Assembly (NCBI GenBank): GCA_900618795.1
Contig: UYJD01000003.1
Coordinates: forward strand, 651,760 to 715,759
Length of the DNA stretch: 64,000 nt
DNA from: Cyanodermella asteris
Taxonomy: Eukaryota > Ascomycota > Lecanoromycetes > Ostropales > Stictidaceae
Direction of reading: 5' to 3'
Notes under the pieces: generated by a model
Database searches by the model: none
What the model was told of the DNA's origin: nothing
What the model saw: only the letters and a program-made list of their open reading frames with translations
Position numbers and translations under genes: made by a program
Part shown: piece by piece, positions 21,083-32,554 of the stretch
Numbering within the stretch: position 1 is the first letter of the stretch
Layout of the letters: the number at the start of each line of letters is the position of its first letter

Positions 21083-22785
21083 TCATAGCATCACCAGGCC
21101 GATGCCGCCCATGCGCGATTCGTCGGGCATGTTCTTCTCGTTGACACCACCGGGGATCGGTGCCGTGCGATAGTTGAACAGATAGAAGTGCAATTGTCCA
21201 TCACCTGCCATGAACTTTTGCTGATCCAAAAACAGTGGATTGTCGAGCAAAGTCAGCCCATTCATGACGTCGAAACCAGCCTGCTCAGGTCAGCAACTTG
21301 CATTCATACACAATTCGGTGCGCTTACCTTCTTGGCCAAAATCAGATTATCCAGCATCAGCTCATTCAATCGTGCCTTCAGGGCGTCCTTGTTCCCACCA
21401 AACGCTGCTTCAGTTGCATAGTAGAAGAGGTAGGCCGCTCGAATGCTCTTGTGTTGCTCGTTGTTGATCACCGTACTCTCAAGCAGGTAGAAGCTGAAAA
21501 AATCCGTGATCCTTTTCGTTGCCGGATCTTCGACCACATAGCTCCATATGACCTGCTCCTTGGACAGATTGGGATCGTGCACCATCCAATGCGCAACTTC
21601 CTCTTCTGAGAACTCTGGCGCCATTGCAAACAGTTTTAGATACCGATCCAATAAATCTGTCACGCCGGGCACGTCAGACTTTGTCATCTCTCTCAGCCCC
21701 TTGACGTGTAGTCGGTCCGGAATCTTGTTCTTGGCCACCTGTCTCGCCACTGTACTTCCAACGGGCAGTCCGGCAAATTTGCATTCGTACAATTTCTGCC
21801 ACTGCAGAGACCTATGGTAGTATCGGCAGCTGCTGATGGGCTTCGGAATGATGGTCCCGGCGGTATAGCAAGCCTGGAAAACGCCCTGGAGATAGCACTG
21901 TCGCGTGATCTCCTCAATCATTGCGGGTGCTAATCGCTTGCCACGAAGCTTTTTGTGTACGACCAGGAAATTAACCTCGGCCGAGTCGAGTAGTTGGCCA
22001 CGCACTCTCAACTTGCAGGGCACTGCGGAGATGAACGCCACCAGCTTCCTGGATTTGCTGGCTCGAACGCCAATGTGCCATTCCTTCTTCCACCCTGGCG
22101 ATTTCAGCGCCCAATTTAGGAAAGACGAGGCGTAGTTGAGACGGAACATGGCGGCATCGTCCTCGACATAGTGAAACGACAGAAGTTCGTGGACTTCGGT
22201 CAATTCCTTGTCGTCTTCCAGATCCATGACCACCCATTCGAACCCGTCGTAGAGCTTCCTCGGCTCCTGGGAGACTTCTTCGATTTTGATTTCTTTGATT
22301 GCCCCGTCTGGCTTAACATCTTTAGGCTTCTCATCGAAACGTGGCACCGGCTGTGTTGACCAGAACTTGTAGGCTTCCATGTCCTTGATATTGTTGCCGT
22401 TCAAGGTCATGCCCGCCATTAGCTGGGAGATTTCCATCTTTCGAAGCTTTTCCAGTGCAGCACCTTCCTCTACGCCCGCAAATTCAGCCCGTAAAGCCGG
22501 ATTCATCTCCATCATCCTCTTGGCCATTTGCGGCGTCAGTTTCGCACCTAGCGAACCGGACTGCTCGGCAGCAGCATTTGATGATGACGACCCCACTTCA
22601 GAAGCGGCCGAAAGAGCTTGTTTGGCTTTACTCTTCTTTGCCTTCTTCTTCCTCGCTTCTGGATCCGCGGTGGCGGCTATCTGCTCGCCATTCTCAGCAC
22701 TTGCATCTCCGTGGACTATTTCTGCAGCTGCTTGGGTTGCTGCATCGCTGATTAACTTGGGATCCTCCGGCTTTGATTCCGTCAT
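21083..22785 (-). CDS. NMT1: Glycylpeptide N-tetradecanoyltransferase (N-myristoyltransferase)
   Basis: Transfers myristate from myristoyl-CoA to N-terminal glycines of proteins such as Arf and G-alpha subunits; cytosolic and ribosome-associated. Model: exon 1 22785..21328 and exon 2 21280..21083, with a 47-nt intron (AAG|GTAAGC, GCTGAC branch, acceptor GAGCAG). The product is about 551 aa. A Lys-rich N-terminal stretch ([11 protein letters not shown]) precedes the catalytic region. Visible family motifs are [32 protein letters not shown] and [13 protein letters not shown] in the acyl-CoA binding half, and [24 protein letters not shown] and the terminal GGIGLVML in the peptide-binding half. 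The free C-terminal carboxylate is the catalytic base in this family, so an intact second exon matters. ATG 22785 (MTESKPED) fits the family better than an in-frame Met 17 codons upstream. Confidence 0.95.
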
Positions 22786-23815
22786 ATTGGCACGTCTTAT
22801 ATGCTTGCTGGCATGTGAAATCACAATATAATGCAAAAGATCTGCTTATATGCTTGCGGCGCAGAAGCCACGTAGTACGGCAAGGCTTCTGCAGCTCTGC
22901 GTCAGTCAGCAGACTTTGTTCTGTGAGATGTGGGGATACGTTTTAACGCTCCGCCGGCGCTTCTTGGAATGCGACTGAGCGGGCCGTGCGCGTTCCGGCT
23001 CTAGCGCACGTGAATCTACCGCTTAATACCTTTCAGCCTTTGAACTCCTTCACTTCAATCACAGCGATTTCGATAGAATGATTTGAGCCTGCTTGTCCAT
23101 AGAAATTATCGCGTTACGTGTCCAATGAAATAGGGTAGACGCTAACACTTTGTTTGGAAGAACTAATTCCTGAGTTCCCACATTACCGATCATCGAAAGA
23201 ATTCCGGACACGTTCGCTTTGAGCAATCTTCAGACTGTGACTTGGTTGGATGTGGTCCTGACGGTGCAACTTGAGAACAGATCAGTATTGGTGCCAGTCA
23301 GTAGATATAATAAATCTGAGACTCAAGGCTGGCAGCGATGAGCGACGCCAAGACTTCGTCATCTTAGCCGTCGTCCAGAGCCGCCACGCCATCTCTGGCC
23401 ACATTTCCTGTATCACCAGCCTTCCAGGTCCCAAAGCCTGCGCTTTATCATATTTTCCTGCCGTTCAAGCTTTCGATTTGTACTTTGATGATTGAGCTTA
23501 GCGATCCCTGGTCCGATCTAGTCACTCCCGGAGGTACGCTTCATCCCGTGTTCTCCAGCCACTTCACGTCAATTCATTCGCGGCGATACTGTATACATGC
23601 CTACCTTCTGTCTACTGCTCTCTTGAGCGCCACAGCTCATGGTCCCGTTCATATCTTCCCTTTGTGGCCCCAAAAACATTCATACATGTTTCGTTGCTGA
23701 CAGCGATGTATAGCCGTCCATAGATTCAGAGAAAAGCGCGTCTAGAAAACAACTCGGATAATATTGACACAACAAAACGACTCGAATCGCTGCATCTGGT
23801 GCAGGACTAGCCATC
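22786..23815. promoter_or_regulatory. Divergent promoter interval, NMT1 / SAC1
   Basis: 1.03 kb between head-to-head start codons. No frame looks coding. No repeats noted. Confidence 0.45.
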
Positions 23816-25977
23816 ATGTCCACCCTACTTCCCTTCAGGGACATCAACGTCCATGCATCTCCTGCACACTACGCCTTTTCTTCACCTTCCAATCCTGCTG
23901 CGCCGACTCTCGTCATCGAACGACCCAGTGGAGACATACGCCTGCACGATGGAAAGATCACGGGCTCCCAGCGCGTCTCCAGCATTTCAGGCATCCTTGG
24001 CATCTTGCGCTTCAAGCTCGATCGCTATGTTGTCGTCGTGACCAAGTCTCAATCCATGGGTAGGCTCAAAGGCCACGAAGTCTTCAAGGTCATCGCTACC
24101 GAGTTTTTGCCATTGCAGGAACGCCAGATACACGACCCGGATGAGGACAAGTACTATGCAATGACCAAGGATCTTCTCAAGAGTGGTCCGATGTATTTCT
24201 CGTACACACTTGACATCACAAACAGTTTTCAGCGACAGGCGGAAGCGAACTTGGCTTTGCCGATGTGGGCGCGTGCCGACGACCGATTTTTCTGGAATCG
24301 CTTCATTCAGTCTGACTTGATCGACTTTCGCAATGGCACGGGGCGCTTGGCACGAGGTCCTCCGCGTGAGCAACCTGGCGTCGATCCCTTCATCTTACCC
24401 ATTATGTATGGCATGATGAGAATCACCACCACGAGAGTCAAGGGCCACACTCTGACTTTGACGCTCGTGACCCGAAGATCTCGCCACCGTGCAGGGACTC
24501 GATACTTCTCGCGAGGAATCGACGAGGAAGGACATGTGTCCAACTACAATGAGACGGAGCAAATTGCAATCTTGAACGACAGCGCCGAGGGTCTGATTGG
24601 TTATGGCAATCAGAGCAATCTGGCGAGAAGCAACTTGTTCCCGGGCGGTGCCGATGAAAAGACAATCCTCTCCTACGTGCAGACACGCGGAAGTGTGCCA
24701 GCGTACTGGGCTGAAGTCAACAAGCTAAAATACACGCCGTCTCTGGTAGTCAAAGGCGCAGAGACGGCGGTATCGGCAGCCCAAAAGCACTTTCGTGAGC
24801 AGATTGAGTTGTACGGCGAGAACTGGCTAGTCAACCTGGTCAATCAGAAAGGTCGCGAGGAACGCGTGAAGCGCGCCTACGAGCAAATGGTCGACCTCCT
24901 CCAGACATCTTCCGCATCGGCTCAGGCCGGCGACCACCGCACTTCCGAGAAGTTACACGTCATCGAACCGACTACAAGGAGATCGATCTTTGATCGCCTG
25001 CATTACATCTACTTCGACTTCCACAACGAGACAAAAGGTCTGAAATGGGAACGCGCTCTCCTCCTTCTCGACCAGCTGAAGCCCGGTCTCATCGACGGCG
25101 GCTACTTCCGGGCCGTGGACATGCCCGGTGACAAAGAAGGACGTCTCGACGTGCGCAACCGACAGACCGCTGTCGTTCGAACAAACTGCATGGACTGTCT
25201 CGACCGGACCAATGTCGTGCAGAGCATGCTCGCACGCTGGACGCTGACACGCCAATTACAGGACGTCGGCATCCTTGGGCAGGGCGAGAGCACCGAGCAA
25301 GACCTCGGATTCGAAGACCTGTTCCGCAACGTCTGGGCCGATAACGCCGATGTCGTCAGTCGGTCGTACTCCGGAACCGGCGCTTTGAAGACCGATTTCA
25401 CTCGTACCGGCAAGCGAACCAAGATGGGTGCACTGCAGGATCTGAACAACTCTATCATGCGATATGTCGGCAACAACTTTTACGACGGACCGAAGCAGGA
25501 TGGCTTTGATGTTTTCCTGGGCAAGTACAAGCCGCCGAGCAGTGGCGGTAATTTCGTCTTTGCAGACAGGCGACCCTTACTCATCCAAAGCATGCCATAC
25601 CTGTTGACTGCAAGCATATTCCTGGTCGTCATAGCGTTGATCTCGGGCCAATCGCCTGGGGGCTCCGTCTGGGGGATCCGACTGTTTGAGATCTTCTGGC
25701 TGGCCGTCGGCGCCTACTCCTGGCAGTTCATCTTGAAAAACGGAATGCTCTACGTAAGTGAATCAAGGAATTTGCCGTTTGTGTACGTCGTCGCTAACAT
25801 GGCATACAGGTCAACTGGCCCAAGCTCAATACCCCCAGAGCTGCGGAGGAGGACTACCAGCGCACCATGGGCAAAGTCCATGGTGATCCTCTACTGGGTC
25901 CGTTCGTCGCCCATAATCGTGCTTTGAGTACGGCGCAGATAAGTGCCATTGAAGAGGGCAAGAAGAGGATACAGTGA
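23816..25977 (+). CDS. SAC1: Sac1-type phosphoinositide phosphatase
   Basis: ER/Golgi membrane phosphatase acting mainly on phosphatidylinositol 4-phosphate. Model: exon 1 23816..25753 and exon 2 25810..25977, with a 56-nt intron (TAC|GTAAGT, branch GCTAAC, acceptor ATACAG). The product is about 701 aa. The Sac domain occupies roughly residues 60-540, with the catalytic CX5R motif in RTNCMDCLDRTNVVQS (nucleophile near Cys458). FVLT/IDKxx-type N-terminal Sac strands are also present. Two hydrophobic segments lie near the C-terminus (LLTASIFLVVIALISG and IFWLAVGAYSWQFIL), as in yeast Sac1. Exon 2 encodes the conserved cytosolic tail beginning VNWPKLNTPRA and ending in a basic KKRIQ. Length and architecture are normal for the family. 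Confidence 0.95.
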
Positions 25978-26421
25978 AGAAAAGAGCGATTAGAATCGAA
26001 GTCAGCTTACCAGCATCACATTTTTCCTTACTCCATAGTGGCGAGCGAAGATGAAAGCGGCGAAAACAAAGCATTCTCATAGAGCTCAAATAATTCAATG
26101 CAGCGACCGCCATTTCCAGCGACCAATGGTCGCTAAGATTTGCAAGCTCTACCTGAGCTTGATTCGTCATCAGAAGATATTGCTTTCGGAAAAGTTCAAG
26201 GCATGTAATCGATGCTGCGTGAAAAGCATCGTCTGTTCGTCCAAAGCCCCCAAAAATGTGTGGTTTCAGCACCATGTCAAGCACGACCGTCCGATCTCTC
26301 AGACCCGTCGACCCATCTCACCCAAGTCACAACCCCAGGTTCAGACACTCCGCCGTCGACGTATGATCCCGTCAGAATCAAGACTTCCCGTCTGAAAATT
26401 GCTGGTCGGAGAAGCATCACC
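25978..26421. other. Convergent 3' interval between SAC1 and APC11
   Basis: 444 bp between converging stop codons. No feature seen beyond presumptive 3' UTRs. Confidence 0.45.
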
Positions 26422-27168
26422 CTAGGACTGCGTGCCCCGCCAGCCCGGGGGAGGAGCCGGTCCATCCCAGCGCGACGTCTGCCGAGATGGATCTTCGATC
26501 TCTTCCGTAGTCTCCTCCGTCACGTCGCGCTGCTCGACCTCCATTCCGTCGCCGTCGGGGTCGATGTTGTCGGCTTCGGCTTCGGCTTCGGCTTCCATTG
26601 TTGGGTCTTCCATTTCATCGTCGCCTTGGTCCCATTCGAATTCTGTGAAAGTGTTAGATCTGCGCGAGGGCTCGGGACGTAGAGGATTTCGGATGGGAGT
26701 GCAGAGGCAGGTGCGATGTTGAGGGAGGATGTATGGTGAGGGGGGAGGGGGGGGGGGTTCGACTTACTTTGTCTGCACATGGGACACAAGCCTTTGCTCT
26801 GCTCTTGCTGGATCCAGCCGAGGAGGCAGTGCATATGGAACGCATGCGAGCATTTACCGACCACTGTTCGAAAGTCAGGAACAGGGAAGGAAACATGTCA
26901 GGACGACGAAGCATCTCCCCGTCGAATGACATTGAAGCGACGGAGCGCAAAGGCAGCGACACGATAGACATTCCTGAGGTAGGACTTTTTTCTTGGAGAT
27001 GGGTGGTATTCATTGATCAGACGTACGTAGAGCGCAGTCGTCGCCGGGATACTTGCAAGTGGGACACGTGCCGTCGAACTGAACTCGACAGATGCCGCAG
27101 ACGTCGTCCTCGGGCATGTCCCAGTGCCATGCGGCGACGGCGGTCCATTGCTTGATGATGACTTTCAT
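26422..27168 (-). CDS. APC11: Anaphase-promoting complex RING subunit APC11
   Basis: Catalytic RING-H2 subunit of the APC/C ubiquitin ligase, which recruits the E2 enzyme to drive mitotic exit. Three exons: 27168..27027, 26863..26768 and 26642..26422, with introns of 163 and 125 nt. The product is about 152 aa. The N-terminus reads MKVIIKQWTAVAAWHWD, followed by the zinc ligands of CGICRVQFDGTCPTC and, across the first splice, CALLVGKCSHAFHMHCLLGWI and GLCPMCRQKFEW across the second. Exon 3 adds a Glu/Asp-rich tail absent from yeast Apc11. It ends in a proline/tryptophan-containing segment. The first intron's donor is GTACGT. The second intron contains a long G-run on the plus strand. The RING is complete; the long acidic tail is the only unusual part. 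Confidence 0.9.
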
Positions 27169-27643
27169 CCTGGCGGTCCTTGTTCCGGCTTTGTCGAAGG
27201 GGTTCCCGATCGGCACAAGTAGGTAAAGACAGTCAAACGAAACTGTCATGCAGACTTTTTGTTCGTGGGCGCGAAGGTGGAAGTGGGCGTGAGCGATGTG
27301 GTTGAAGTTGCGAAACAGTCGGCCACAGATGATAAATTGCGCGTCGGGAGAACGCAAACCACACGGCTGGATTCACCCAATGTCGCGGCCGGGCATTCTG
27401 TCGTCGGCTCGCCTCGAGATGCTGCTGCAGTACGTGAAGCCAAAGAGCGCGTCCGAGAAAGGAAGCTTGTATACTTCGGACCCCGCAGCTCAGGGACGGG
27501 AGGGAGGGATCCGCGCTAAACTTTTTGCCGGCGCGGATCCGATCTTCACGCATTATTTTTTGGGGGAAAGCTCCGTGCAGCTCGAAAGCTTCACCACGCA
27601 GCTTCTCTACCTCACCACTCGAACGATTACCATTGCTCCAGCC
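27169..27643. promoter_or_regulatory. Divergent promoter interval, APC11 / mitochondrial TyrRS
   Basis: 475 bp between opposed start codons. No conserved element was identified by eye. Confidence 0.45.
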
Positions 27644-29620
27644 ATGGGCGGCTTAGCTACGCGGACCGGCGCCGCGATAGCGGACAGCCGAAACTACGTG
27701 TGCGCCGCCTGTCGAGCACACTCCAGATCCACGACTCGCCTCGCGGCCAAAACCCAGACACGCCGAATCCACCAATCCACGATCGCGAAGCGCAAAGAGG
27801 CGGAAGAGCTATGGAATGCCAAAGCCGCGCGAGAGCTCGCCGGCGAACAACCCACGATGCTCAAGTTCCTCGAGGATCGGGGGTACGTCAACCAGATTGC
27901 CGGCGAGCGCTCCAAGACCGAAGACATTATGCGTCGAGAACGAATCGGCGTCTACGTCGGAATCGACCCTACGGCACCCTCGATGCACGTCGGGCATCTA
28001 GTGCCGTTCATGGCCATGTTCTGGATGTTTGCGCACGGCTATCACACGTATTCTGTGCTGGGGGGCGCGACGGCGCAGGTTGGGGATCCGACGGGACGGA
28101 CAACGAGTCGGGATTTGAGTAATCCGAGTCGGAAGGAGAATATCGCGAGGATGCATTTGCAGCTGAAGACGATCATGAAGAATGTCGAGCATCACTTGAC
28201 GCAGCGGATGGGCTTCAAGTTGGATCTGGGCTCGAAGAGGGGCCTCCTGAACAATAATACTTGGCTGCACAAGTTGTCGCTCACAGAGTTTCTGCGCATG
28301 TTGGGAACGCAGACAAGAGTTGGGACGATGTTGGGGCGAGAAACGGCGAGATACAAGATGGAGCATGGTGACGGGCTGTCATTTGCCGAGTTCACGTACC
28401 CGCTACTTCAGGGCTGGGATTGGTGGCAGCTCTACAAGTCGTTGAATGTCAAAATGCAGATAGGTGGGAGCGACCAGATGGGCAACATCGTCGCCGGCAA
28501 GGAAGCGTTCATGAACATTGCGCGGCAAGACCAGATCGAACGACAGATTGATGATCTATCTGGTGCGACGCCAATCGGATTCACGGTACCGCTCCTCACA
28601 ACCGCAGCTGGCAAGAAGTTCGGCAAAAGCGAAGGCAACGCCATTTGGCTAGATCCCGAGATGACCAGCGTCTTTGATCAGTTCCAGTTTTTCGTGAGGA
28701 CACTGGACGCGGATCTGGAGCGCTATCTCAAGCTGTTCACGTTCCTGCCGAAGGAAAGGATAGCCGAGATTATGGAAGAGAACGGGCGGGAGCCAAGCAA
28801 ACGTATCGCGGGTAAGGCGCTCGCGGAACAAGTGTGCCTGGCGCTGCATGGCGAGTACCAGACAGAAAAGGCCAAGGACGAGGCTGCGGCACTATTTGGA
28901 TGGAAAGGCAAGACGATACAGGTCGACGGGACGGCAGATGGAGCGCAGACTGGGGCTGGCGGGCCGGAATCCGGCAACACGTTCATCAACCCGAGGCTCA
29001 ACCGACATGCTGAGCAAGCCAACTCGCAGACAGGGTTCAGCCACGGTTTCACACTTCCTGTTTCAAGGGTCAAGTCGTCGAGCTATCCGGCCCTGTTATT
29101 GCACGTTGGACTCGTGTCGAGTCGCAACGAAGGAAACAGACTGATTGCCAGCGGTGGGGCATATGTCGGCTCTACAGCTGCCGGGCAGCCCATGAGAGAT
29201 GACCTATCATACAGCAAGATCAAGCAGGGCGCCAAGACGGACACTCTGGATGGCTTTGTACTTGATAACGGAGGTCTTTTGATCCTCCGAGTCGGGAAAT
29301 GGAAGACAAAGCTTATCTCCATTGTGAGCGACGAGGTGTGGGCAGACGGAGTGAAACGTGGCTTGGAAGAACTTCGGGAGAGGGAACGAGTAACCGAAGG
29401 AAGTCAGCCGGAAACACAGTTCATGCAATGGGCCAGATTCCAACAGAAGGTGCAAGCAGACGAGGAAGCCTACCGACGAGACTTGGAGACTAGGATGGCC
29501 GAGAGCGCGAAGCTCAAAAGTATGAAAAAGGCGGCCAGGGCAGAGGTCAGGGGACCGCAGATGGGAGACGAGGAAAAGATGGCCAGGAACGGGACTCGGC
29601 CAGGGACCACAGGTGCGTAA
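27644..29620 (+). CDS. MSY1: Tyrosyl-tRNA synthetase, mitochondrial
   Basis: Charges mitochondrial tRNA-Tyr. Single exon, 658 aa from ATG 27644. The N-terminus is rich in Arg/Ser/Ala (ATRTGAAIADSRN, then RRIHQSTIAKRK), consistent with a mitochondrial presequence. The class I Rossmann core follows, with a HIGH-type motif in APSMHVGHLVPF, GGATAQVGDPTGR, the tyrosine-site region and a KMSKS-type KFGKSEGN. An S4-like C-terminal RNA-binding part contains LLHVGLVSSRNEGNRLIASGGAYV. The open frame extends further upstream, but only the segment after 27644 is family-like. A Lys/Glu-rich tail of about 80 residues follows the S4 region. It is divergent from APC11. Confidence 0.92.
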   Translation: MGGLATRTGAAIADSRNYVCAACRAHSRSTTRLAAKTQTRRIHQSTIAKRKEAEELWNAKAARELAGEQPTMLKFLEDRGYVNQIAGERSKTEDIMRRERIGVYVGIDPTAPSMHVGHLVPFMAMFWMFAHGYHTYSVLGGATAQVGDPTGRTTSRDLSNPSRKENIARMHLQLKTIMKNVEHHLTQRMGFKLDLGSKRGLLNNNTWLHKLSLTEFLRMLGTQTRVGTMLGRETARYKMEHGDGLSFAEFTYPLLQGWDWWQLYKSLNVKMQIGGSDQMGNIVAGKEAFMNIARQDQIERQIDDLSGATPIGFTVPLLTTAAGKKFGKSEGNAIWLDPEMTSVFDQFQFFVRTLDADLERYLKLFTFLPKERIAEIMEENGREPSKRIAGKALAEQVCLALHGEYQTEKAKDEAAALFGWKGKTIQVDGTADGAQTGAGGPESGNTFINPRLNRHAEQANSQTGFSHGFTLPVSRVKSSSYPALLLHVGLVSSRNEGNRLIASGGAYVGSTAAGQPMRDDLSYSKIKQGAKTDTLDGFVLDNGGLLILRVGKWKTKLISIVSDEVWADGVKRGLEELRERERVTEGSQPETQFMQWARFQQKVQADEEAYRRDLETRMAESAKLKSMKKAARAEVRGPQMGDEEKMARNGTRPGTTGA

Positions 29621-30853
29621 AGGTTATTGACTTGTACGATAGTCGAAGAAGGACGAAGGCGGTGACAGCGCACGACAATGCAAGAGAGCCGAGAGGAACG
29701 GAATCTTTGCTCACACGGAGAGTATCTGCTATCTGGAGTCGCATCGTGCAGACGTGGCAGACGGCAGAAGCGTAGCCGAAGACTTCAGATAACCACAGAT
29801 AGGATTCCGCACACGGACTGTCAGCCGCAGTAGCTGCGGGGCACGTCACAATAATGCGGGTCGAGTTGAGAACGTCCCAAAAATGTACACATGCAAGGAG
29901 ATGGTCCGTCAAGGACTCAAGGACGTCAAGGACGGCAGATGATGATGAGACAGTGTCGTAAGAATGAGATGTTGTGAGGTGTCTTGGGGGCCATCACACA
30001 CACACACACACATAATGGGCTTCTCGTCGTGCTAAAGAAGGAGATCTCGGATCATCGCCTTGGCCCCTACCTACAACACGCGTCTCACGTCCTGTGCCAC
30101 GGCCAGGAACAAAGTCAACGAGGACACTAGTCAGTCGAACAGGTTGGCCGAAGACAGGAAGCGGGCTGTTGCATCCGAGTTGAAAGCCGACGATGGCATT
30201 TGTTTCGCCTCCGGATCACTGCTGCTTCGCTTCACTTTCCGCCGTCGCAGGCGTCTGGCCCAGCAGCCAAGTGCTACGACCAAAACACCATGCGCCCAAG
30301 TTCACGATTCCCGAGCTCGGGAGCTGCGAGAGTGAGGCGTCGGCAGCGAATGGGAGCGTGGGCAACGACTCCAGCCACGCCAAAGTCAAGATCGGCGTAA
30401 CATTGACACTTTTAGTTTCTTTACCCCAGCTTCCGCCCCACAAGCCGCCTCTAGAGTCGAGTCGACTATCAAACAAACACCACCACAGCCAGACCTCTCA
30501 GACTCCCAGACCCGCAAACCCTACCACTGCATTCCTTCCTCATCCGGTCGTGTGCGTCGCGTCCCAAGCAGGCCATGCCGATTCCAGACCGACATCGTGG
30601 GTCTCACAATTCCGACCGCAGCGTGCCGACTTCCATGCCAATACAGGTCGCACGAGGGGCGAGTCTCGTCGCCGCCCATCAGCACCAGCCTGCCTTCACG
30701 CCCCGAGTACATATTGCGCCCAGCTGCCGCTGGCTCTTCTCTTTCCATCATCTTTCCTTCAATCCTCTTTCCTGCTCTCCTCCCCCTGTTTTCGTGATTG
30801 CAACGGCGTGAAACCCCTCCACGGTCCCATAAAGCTCACCTCACTCACTCACA
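29621..30853. other. Intergenic interval with CA microsatellite
   Basis: About 1.2 kb upstream of the SDR gene. It holds a CA dinucleotide run and, closer to the SDR start, pyrimidine-rich sequence typical of a fungal promoter and 5' leader. No gene seen. Confidence 0.45.
29995..30012. repeat. (CA)9 microsatellite
   Basis: Nine uninterrupted CA units between the TyrRS and SDR genes. Confidence 0.9.
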
Positions 30854-32083
30854 ATGTCCGTGGCACGTATTGCTCGCTCGAGCCTGGGCGCTCGCATGCC
30901 CATCAGAGCTCTCTCAGTCCAACAGACCAGGTAAGCTTCTATCTTTACCACGCTCGCGGCACAAGTGGGGCTTTGGCCCTTCAGATCGCTCGCCGATCAC
31001 CGTACTATTTTTCTTTGCCCAAACCTAAGCGACATCCACTTGCTTGTCTCTTGGCAATCTGGGCTACCATCTCCTACGCTGGTATTTTGAGCATTTGAAT
31101 TCGCAGTTTGCTGACCAGCCTATTCCAGATTCAACTCCTCCACCCCCTCCTTGCAGAACAAGCAGACCCCTACTCTCCAGAGCACCACCCCTACACAGCC
31201 ACTGAACGCCCAGCAGACTCCGACTCTGCAGGCTATTACCCCGCAAGTCTCTACCATCCAGTCCACCCGCTTCAGGGTCCCGCACGAGACAGTGCCGCTG
31301 CTGCCCGAGTTTAGCCTCAAGGGCAAGACTATTATTGTGACTGGCGGTGGTCGTGGCTTGGGTCTGACACAGTCCGAGGCACTTCTCGAAGCCGGCGCAC
31401 AAGTCTATGTTCTCGACCGTCTGCCTGAGCCCCATGAGATGTTCGTTGAGGTCCAGAAGAAGGCCGAAGAGATGGGCACAAAGCTTCACTACCGCACCAT
31501 TGACGTTCGTGATGTTGCCGCCCTGAACGTCATCATCGAGGGCATCTCAAACGAGAACGAGGGTGGCATTGATGGCCTTCTGGCTGCTGCCGGTATCCAG
31601 CAGGAGACGTCGGCTCTCGAGTACACTCAGGCCGATGTCGAGAAGATGATGTCTATAAACGTCACTGGTGTCTTCATGACCGCTCAGGCCGTCGCCCGAC
31701 AGATGATCATCAAAGGAAACCCCGGCAGCATGGCCTTCATCGCCTCCATGTCCGGAACAGTTGCCAACCGTGGACTCATCTGCCCGGCCTACAATGCCAG
31801 CAAAGCCGCCGTCATCCAGCTTGCCCGCAATCTGGCCGCCGAGTGGGGCGAGTACGGCATCCGTGTCAACACCATCTCTCCCGGTTACATTGTCACCGAC
31901 ATGGTCAAGGCCCTCTTTGAGCAGTTCCCCGCTCGCCAGCGCGAGTGGCCAACTCAGAACATGCTGAAGAAGCTTTCCAAGCCGGAGGACTACCGTGGTG
32001 CTGCTGTCTTCCTGCTCAGCGATGCTAGCAGATTCATGACTGCGTCTGACATGAGAATCGACGGAGGACACTCTGCGTGGTAA
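30854..32083 (+). CDS. Short-chain dehydrogenase/reductase (polyol/ketose type), probable organelle presequence
   Basis: NAD(P)-dependent oxidoreductase of the classical SDR family. Model: exon 1 30854..30930 and exon 2 31129..32083, with a 198-nt intron (AG|GTAAGC, acceptor TTCCAG). The product is about 343 aa. A basic, Ser/Ala-rich start (SVARIARSSLGARMPIRAL) suggests mitochondrial import. A Thr/Gln/Pro linker repeats QTPTLQ twice before the catalytic domain. Cofactor motif TGGGRGLG, the AAAG strand motif (LLAAAGIQQ), catalytic Ser in ASMSG, and YNASK (Tyr-x-x-x-Lys) are all present. The end, DMRIDGGHSAW, resembles fungal mannitol/sorbose/arabinitol dehydrogenases. Exact substrate cannot be read from sequence. 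The gene lies between two mitochondrial aminoacyl-tRNA synthetase genes, which may be coincidence. Confidence 0.88.
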
Positions 32084-32554
32084 AGCATGGACAGATTGAC
32101 TTTTGTGTTTCTTTCAAGACATGGCAGAACAGCATACAAGCATGGCAGCGAGGCGTTTGGGCGAAGACTAGCTGGAGTTGAATTTGGATTCGATCAGATC
32201 AGAATATCGGCCGCTCTTTAGACAGTTGTCAAAGCGTGCAACAAACAGTCCAAAAATAATGAAATTGATATTGAAAGCAATGACCAAGCACGAAAATGTG
32301 ATGTAATGACTTTTGACTTGATAGTACTTGTCCGTGTAGGGCGAGCAAGATCATCAAATGTGGCATAGTATATGCAATGCTATTTCTGCAAGTCGCAAAG
32401 ACGAGGTGCAGAGAAAAGGCGGAGCAAAACCTTTCAAGATTCCTAGAGCTGTACTAATTTGGAGCTCAGCCAACCGTGCGCTCGGACCGTCTTGGCGGCG
32501 CTCGAGTTGTTCGAGTCATTTCACGTGAACTCATCTTATATCTTCCCAAAACCA
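32084..32554. other. Intergenic interval between SDR and AspRS
   Basis: 471 bp in a co-directional arrangement. It must contain the SDR 3' end and the AspRS promoter. No other feature. Confidence 0.45.

Noticed and set aside
30193-31098. 301-codon plus-strand frame upstream of and overlapping the SDR start
   Set aside because: Composition is His/Pro/Ser-rich leader sequence. It overlaps the SDR first exon in another frame and its intron.
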